Source: Nocardioidaceae bacterium
GTDB lineage: Bacteria > Actinomycetota > Actinomycetes > Propionibacteriales > Nocardioidaceae
NCBI GenBank assembly: GCA_025966335.1
Contig: JAICRS010000128.1
Location: forward strand, 1 to 8,301
DNA: 8,301 bases
Direction: 5' to 3'
In this document: piece by piece, positions 6,255 to 8,301 of the stretch
Position numbering within the stretch: the stretch's first letter is position 1
How the letters are laid out: each line of letters opens with the position of its first letter
The notes under the pieces: generated by a model
What the model saw: the letters and a program-made list of their open reading frames with translations, nothing else
Databases searched by the model: none
What the model was told of the DNA's origin: nothing
Made by a program: the position numbers and the translations under genes

Positions 6255-6748
6255 TCGAACCCGCGGACGAGGCCGTGATCGAGGCGCAGCTCGGTCGGCC
6301 GCCGCGCGCGATCCACGACATCGGGCACCGGTGTCCCTGCGGCAACCCGGACGTGGTCGCCACCGAGCCGCGGCTCGACGACGGCACGCCGTTTCCGACC
6401 ACCTTCTACCTGACGTGTCCCCGCGCGGCGTCGATGATCGGCACGCTGGAGGCCTCCGGGCTGATGAAGGAGATGAGCGACCGGCTCGAGTCCGACCCGG
6501 AGCTGGCCGCCGGCTACCGGCGCGCCCACGAGTCCTACCTGGCCTTCCGGGAGTCGATCGGCGAGGTCCCGGAGATCGCCGGGGTGTCGGCCGGGGGGAT
6601 GCCGCACCGGGTCAAGTGCCTGCACGTGCTGGCCGGCCAGGCGCTGGCCCAGGGCCGCGGCGTGAACCCGCTCGGCGACGAGGTGCTCGACCTGCTCGGC
6701 GAGTTCTGGGCGAGCGGCCCCTGCGTGAGCGTCGAGGACGCCGGGTGA
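6251..6748 (+). CDS. DUF501 family protein of unknown function
   Basis: The 165-residue soluble protein matches my memory of the DUF501 family (M. tuberculosis Rv1025). The function is not established. Conserved-looking blocks are EAQLGRPPRAI (11-21), HRCPCGNPDVV (26-36), PFPTTFYLTCPRAASMIGTLEASGLMKEM (47-75), a charged helical middle, and EIAGVSAGGMPHRVKCLHVL (108-127) followed by NPLGDEVL. His26, Cys28, Cys30, Cys56, Cys123 and His125 could form a metal site; this is inference from spacing and clustering. There is no signal peptide or membrane segment. GTG 6251 overlaps the divIC stop as GTGA and has only a weak AAGAAG upstream, so translation probably depends on coupling. The in-frame GTG at 6275 is an alternative. 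The 3' end overlaps ppx in the same way. Its fixed place between a divisome gene and a polyphosphatase gene is the only functional hint. Confidence 0.88.
   Translation: MIEPADEAVIEAQLGRPPRAIHDIGHRCPCGNPDVVATEPRLDDGTPFPTTFYLTCPRAASMIGTLEASGLMKEMSDRLESDPELAAGYRRAHESYLAFRESIGEVPEIAGVSAGGMPHRVKCLHVLAGQALAQGRGVNPLGDEVLDLLGEFWASGPCVSVEDAG
6734..6738 (+). promoter_or_regulatory. Ribosome binding site of ppx inside the DUF501 gene
   Basis: GAGGA lies 6 bases before GTG 6745, inside the last codons of the DUF501 gene. It supports the short 310-residue reading of ppx although the frame is open much further upstream. Confidence 0.6.
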
Positions 6749-7677
6749 CCCGCGTCGCCGCGATCGACTGCGGGACGAACACCATCAAGCTGCTGGTCGC
6801 CGACCTCGACGCGGCCTCCGGTGCCGAGCACGAGCGCGTCCGGGAGATGCGGATGGTCCGGCTCGGGCAGGGCGTGGACCGCACCGGCCGGCTCGCCGAC
6901 GAGGCACTGGCCCGCGTGTTCGCGGCGATCGAGGAGTACGCCGAGATCATCGCCGCCCACGATGTCGACGCGCTCCGGTTCTGCGCGACTTCGGCCGCCC
7001 GGGACGCCTCGAACGCCGGCGTCTTCGTCGACGGCGTGAAGCAACGGCTGGGCGTCGTACCGGAGGTGGTGACCGGGGACGAGGAGGCCGCGCTGTCATA
7101 CGACGGAGCGACCCGCTCGCTCACGAGCGGGGACCGGCCGGCACCGTTCCTGGTCGTCGACATCGGCGGCGGGTCCACGGAGCTGATCCTCGGCGACGGG
7201 CACGGCCACGTCCACGCGGCCCGGTCGCTCGACGTGGGCTCGGTCCGGATGACCGAGCGGTATCTCGTGTCCGACCCGCCGACTCCGGACGAGGTTGCCG
7301 CCGCAACGCGCAGCATCGACACGTCGCTCGACGGACTCGGCGGGCACGGAGTCGTGCTCGAGGACGCGCGGACGGTGGTCGGGGTGGCCGGCACGATCAC
7401 CACGGTGGCGGCGATGGTGCTCGACCTGCCGGCCTACCAGCGCGAGCGGATCCACCACGCGACGCTGCGGCTGACCGACGTGCACGCGGCGACCGAACGG
7501 TTGTTGGGGATGACCCACGACGAGCGGCGGGCGCTGCCGTTCCTGCACCCGGGACGTGCGGACGTGATCGGGGCGGGCGCGCTGATCCTTGACCGGGTGC
7601 TTCTACGTACTGCCGTGGACTCGATGCTGGTCTCCGAGGCCGACATCCTCGACGGGATCGCGTGGTCGATCCGATGA
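6745..7677 (+). CDS. ppx: Ppx/GppA family exopolyphosphatase
   Basis: Ppx/GppA enzymes belong to the ASKHA fold and release phosphate from the end of inorganic polyphosphate or from pppGpp. The 310-residue product is the short, two-domain form lacking the C-terminal HD-like domain of E. coli Ppx, as in M. tuberculosis Rv1026 (PPX2). Motifs seen are phosphate-1 AAIDCGTNTIKLLVADL (5-21), CATSAARDASN (80-90), GDEEAALSYDGA (111-122), phosphate-2 DIGGGSTEL (139-147), GSVRMTERYL, GVAGTITTVAAM (213-224) and a C-terminal HPGRADVIGAGALILDRVL. All look intact. Polyphosphate or pppGpp preference cannot be read from sequence. GTG 6745 overlaps the DUF501 stop (GTGA) and the ppx stop overlaps the next ATG (ATGA), so the gene is in the middle of a coupled chain. 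Confidence 0.94.
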   Translation: MTRVAAIDCGTNTIKLLVADLDAASGAEHERVREMRMVRLGQGVDRTGRLADEALARVFAAIEEYAEIIAAHDVDALRFCATSAARDASNAGVFVDGVKQRLGVVPEVVTGDEEAALSYDGATRSLTSGDRPAPFLVVDIGGGSTELILGDGHGHVHAARSLDVGSVRMTERYLVSDPPTPDEVAAATRSIDTSLDGLGGHGVVLEDARTVVGVAGTITTVAAMVLDLPAYQRERIHHATLRLTDVHAATERLLGMTHDERRALPFLHPGRADVIGAGALILDRVLLRTAVDSMLVSEADILDGIAWSIR

Positions 7678-8301
7678 CGCTGCCCCATCCGCTGACAGGT
7701 CAGCAGTTCCCCTCACCGGTCCCACCCGGGACCGGGTGGCCGGAGGACCCGGCGACGCCGGCGACCCCGGTCGCGGAGACGGCCGCCGACGTGCTGAAGC
7801 TGGCCGGCGCGATCGACGACGTGGACGAGCTGTGCGGGGCGATGTCGGTGTGCCGGGCCTGCCCGCGGCTGGTCCGCTGGCGCGAGGACGTCGCCGAGGT
7901 CAAGCGGGCCTCGTTCGCGGACCAGCCCTACTGGGGCAGGCCGATCGCGGGATGGGGCGACGACGACCCCGGTGTGCTGATCATCGGGCTCGCGCCCGCG
8001 GCCAACGGCGGCAACCGGACCGGCCGGATCTTCACCGGCGACCGGTCCGGCGACTGGCTGTTCGCGTCGCTGCACCGGGTGGGGCTCGCGGTCCAGGAAC
8101 GGTCCGACCACGCCGGCGACGGCCAGCGGCTGGTGGGTGCCCGGATGGTCGCCACCGTCCGCTGCGCGCCGCCGGACAACACACCGACCGTCGAGGAGCG
8201 GGACACCTGTGCGCCATGGCTGCTCAAGGAGGTCTCGCTGGTAGAGGAGTCGGTGCACGCCGTGGTCTGTCTCGGGCTCTACGGGTGGGACGCGACGCTG
8301 C
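7674..8301 (+). CDS. udgB: Family 5 uracil-DNA glycosylase (UdgB type), 3' end outside window
   Basis: The frame from ATG 7674 is open to the window edge (209 complete codons). Family 5 UDGs are iron-sulfur proteins that excise uracil, and in some cases hypoxanthine or other deaminated bases, from DNA. Visible are a Pro-rich leader (about 1-45), cysteines at 54, 60 and 63 in ELCGAMSVCRACPRL followed by VRWREDVA, FADQPYWGRPIAGWGD (81-96), motif A GLAPAANGGNRTGRIFTGD (105-123) lacking the polar catalytic residue of family 1, then RSGDWLFASLHRVG, and Cys164 and Cys179 in VRCAPPDNTP to RDTCAPWL. Cys60, Cys63, Cys164 and Cys179 are the likely cluster ligands (CxxC plus two distal Cys spaced about 15 apart). 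Motif B with the catalytic His should lie past the edge. ATG 7674 overlaps the ppx stop by 4 bases (ATGA). The leader resembles, from memory, UDGs of related actinobacteria, which supports this start. Confidence 0.9.
   Translation, partial: MTLPHPLTGQQFPSPVPPGTGWPEDPATPATPVAETAADVLKLAGAIDDVDELCGAMSVCRACPRLVRWREDVAEVKRASFADQPYWGRPIAGWGDDDPGVLIIGLAPAANGGNRTGRIFTGDRSGDWLFASLHRVGLAVQERSDHAGDGQRLVGARMVATVRCAPPDNTPTVEERDTCAPWLLKEVSLVEESVHAVVCLGLYGWDATL

Noticed and set aside
6331..6744. In-frame upstream extension of ppx
   Set aside because: It overlaps the whole DUF501 gene and is Arg-rich shadow sequence. GTG 6745 gives a standard Ppx N-terminus with a Shine-Dalgarno.
7713..8258. Open frame on the - strand opposite the UDG gene
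   Set aside because: The + strand frame has clear family 5 UDG motifs; the antisense frame has none.

Overview
The window is a GC-rich stretch of an actinobacterial chromosome with dense, mostly co-directional genes. The gene set and order (mfd, a SurA_N-type lipoprotein, mazG, eno, a divIC/ftsB-like septum gene, a DUF501 gene, ppx) match the conserved locus known from Mycobacterium (Rv1020 to Rv1026) and Streptomyces. The protein flavour, with GTG starts, Ala/Arg-rich linkers and a Pro-rich leader on the UDG, fits a member of the Pseudonocardiales. That placement is an inference from general resemblance, not from a search. I saw no tRNA, rRNA, CRISPR array, insertion sequence or prophage gene. 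The only non-coding stretch over 20 bases is 4267-4378.

Left block (1-3647, + strand): the C-terminal half or more of the transcription-repair coupling factor Mfd enters from the left edge. It is followed 9 bases after its stop by a predicted lipoprotein (GTG 2014) and then by mazG, whose ATG (2709) overlaps the lipoprotein stop by 13 bases. The close packing suggests one transcript. On the - strand, a HIT-superfamily protein (4266-3649) converges on mazG, with a single base between the two genes. Its stop and that of mazG lie in one 9-bp palindrome.

Right block (4379-8301, + strand): a 112-bp divergent intergenic region should hold the promoters for the HIT gene and for eno. Enolase starts at GTG 4379, not at the upstream in-frame GTG 4355. 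After it come the FtsB/DivIC-like membrane protein (GTG 5673), DUF501 (GTG 6251), the Ppx/GppA phosphatase (GTG 6745) and a family 5 uracil-DNA glycosylase (ATG 7674, cut by the right edge). The last three junctions are all 4-base stop/start overlaps (GTGA, GTGA, ATGA), so translation is very probably coupled along the operon.

The shared themes are genome and nucleotide-pool care (Mfd, MazG, UDG, possibly the HIT protein), envelope and division (lipoprotein, DivIC) and central or phosphate metabolism (enolase, Ppx). The block is mainly conserved housekeeping DNA. The points most worth a second look are the undescribed function of DUF501 inside a coupled division/polyphosphate operon, the degenerate methylase-like N-terminal half of MazG, the HIT gene lying where mycobacteria carry a transglycosylase gene, and a 13-bp tandem repeat in the disordered leader of the septum protein.
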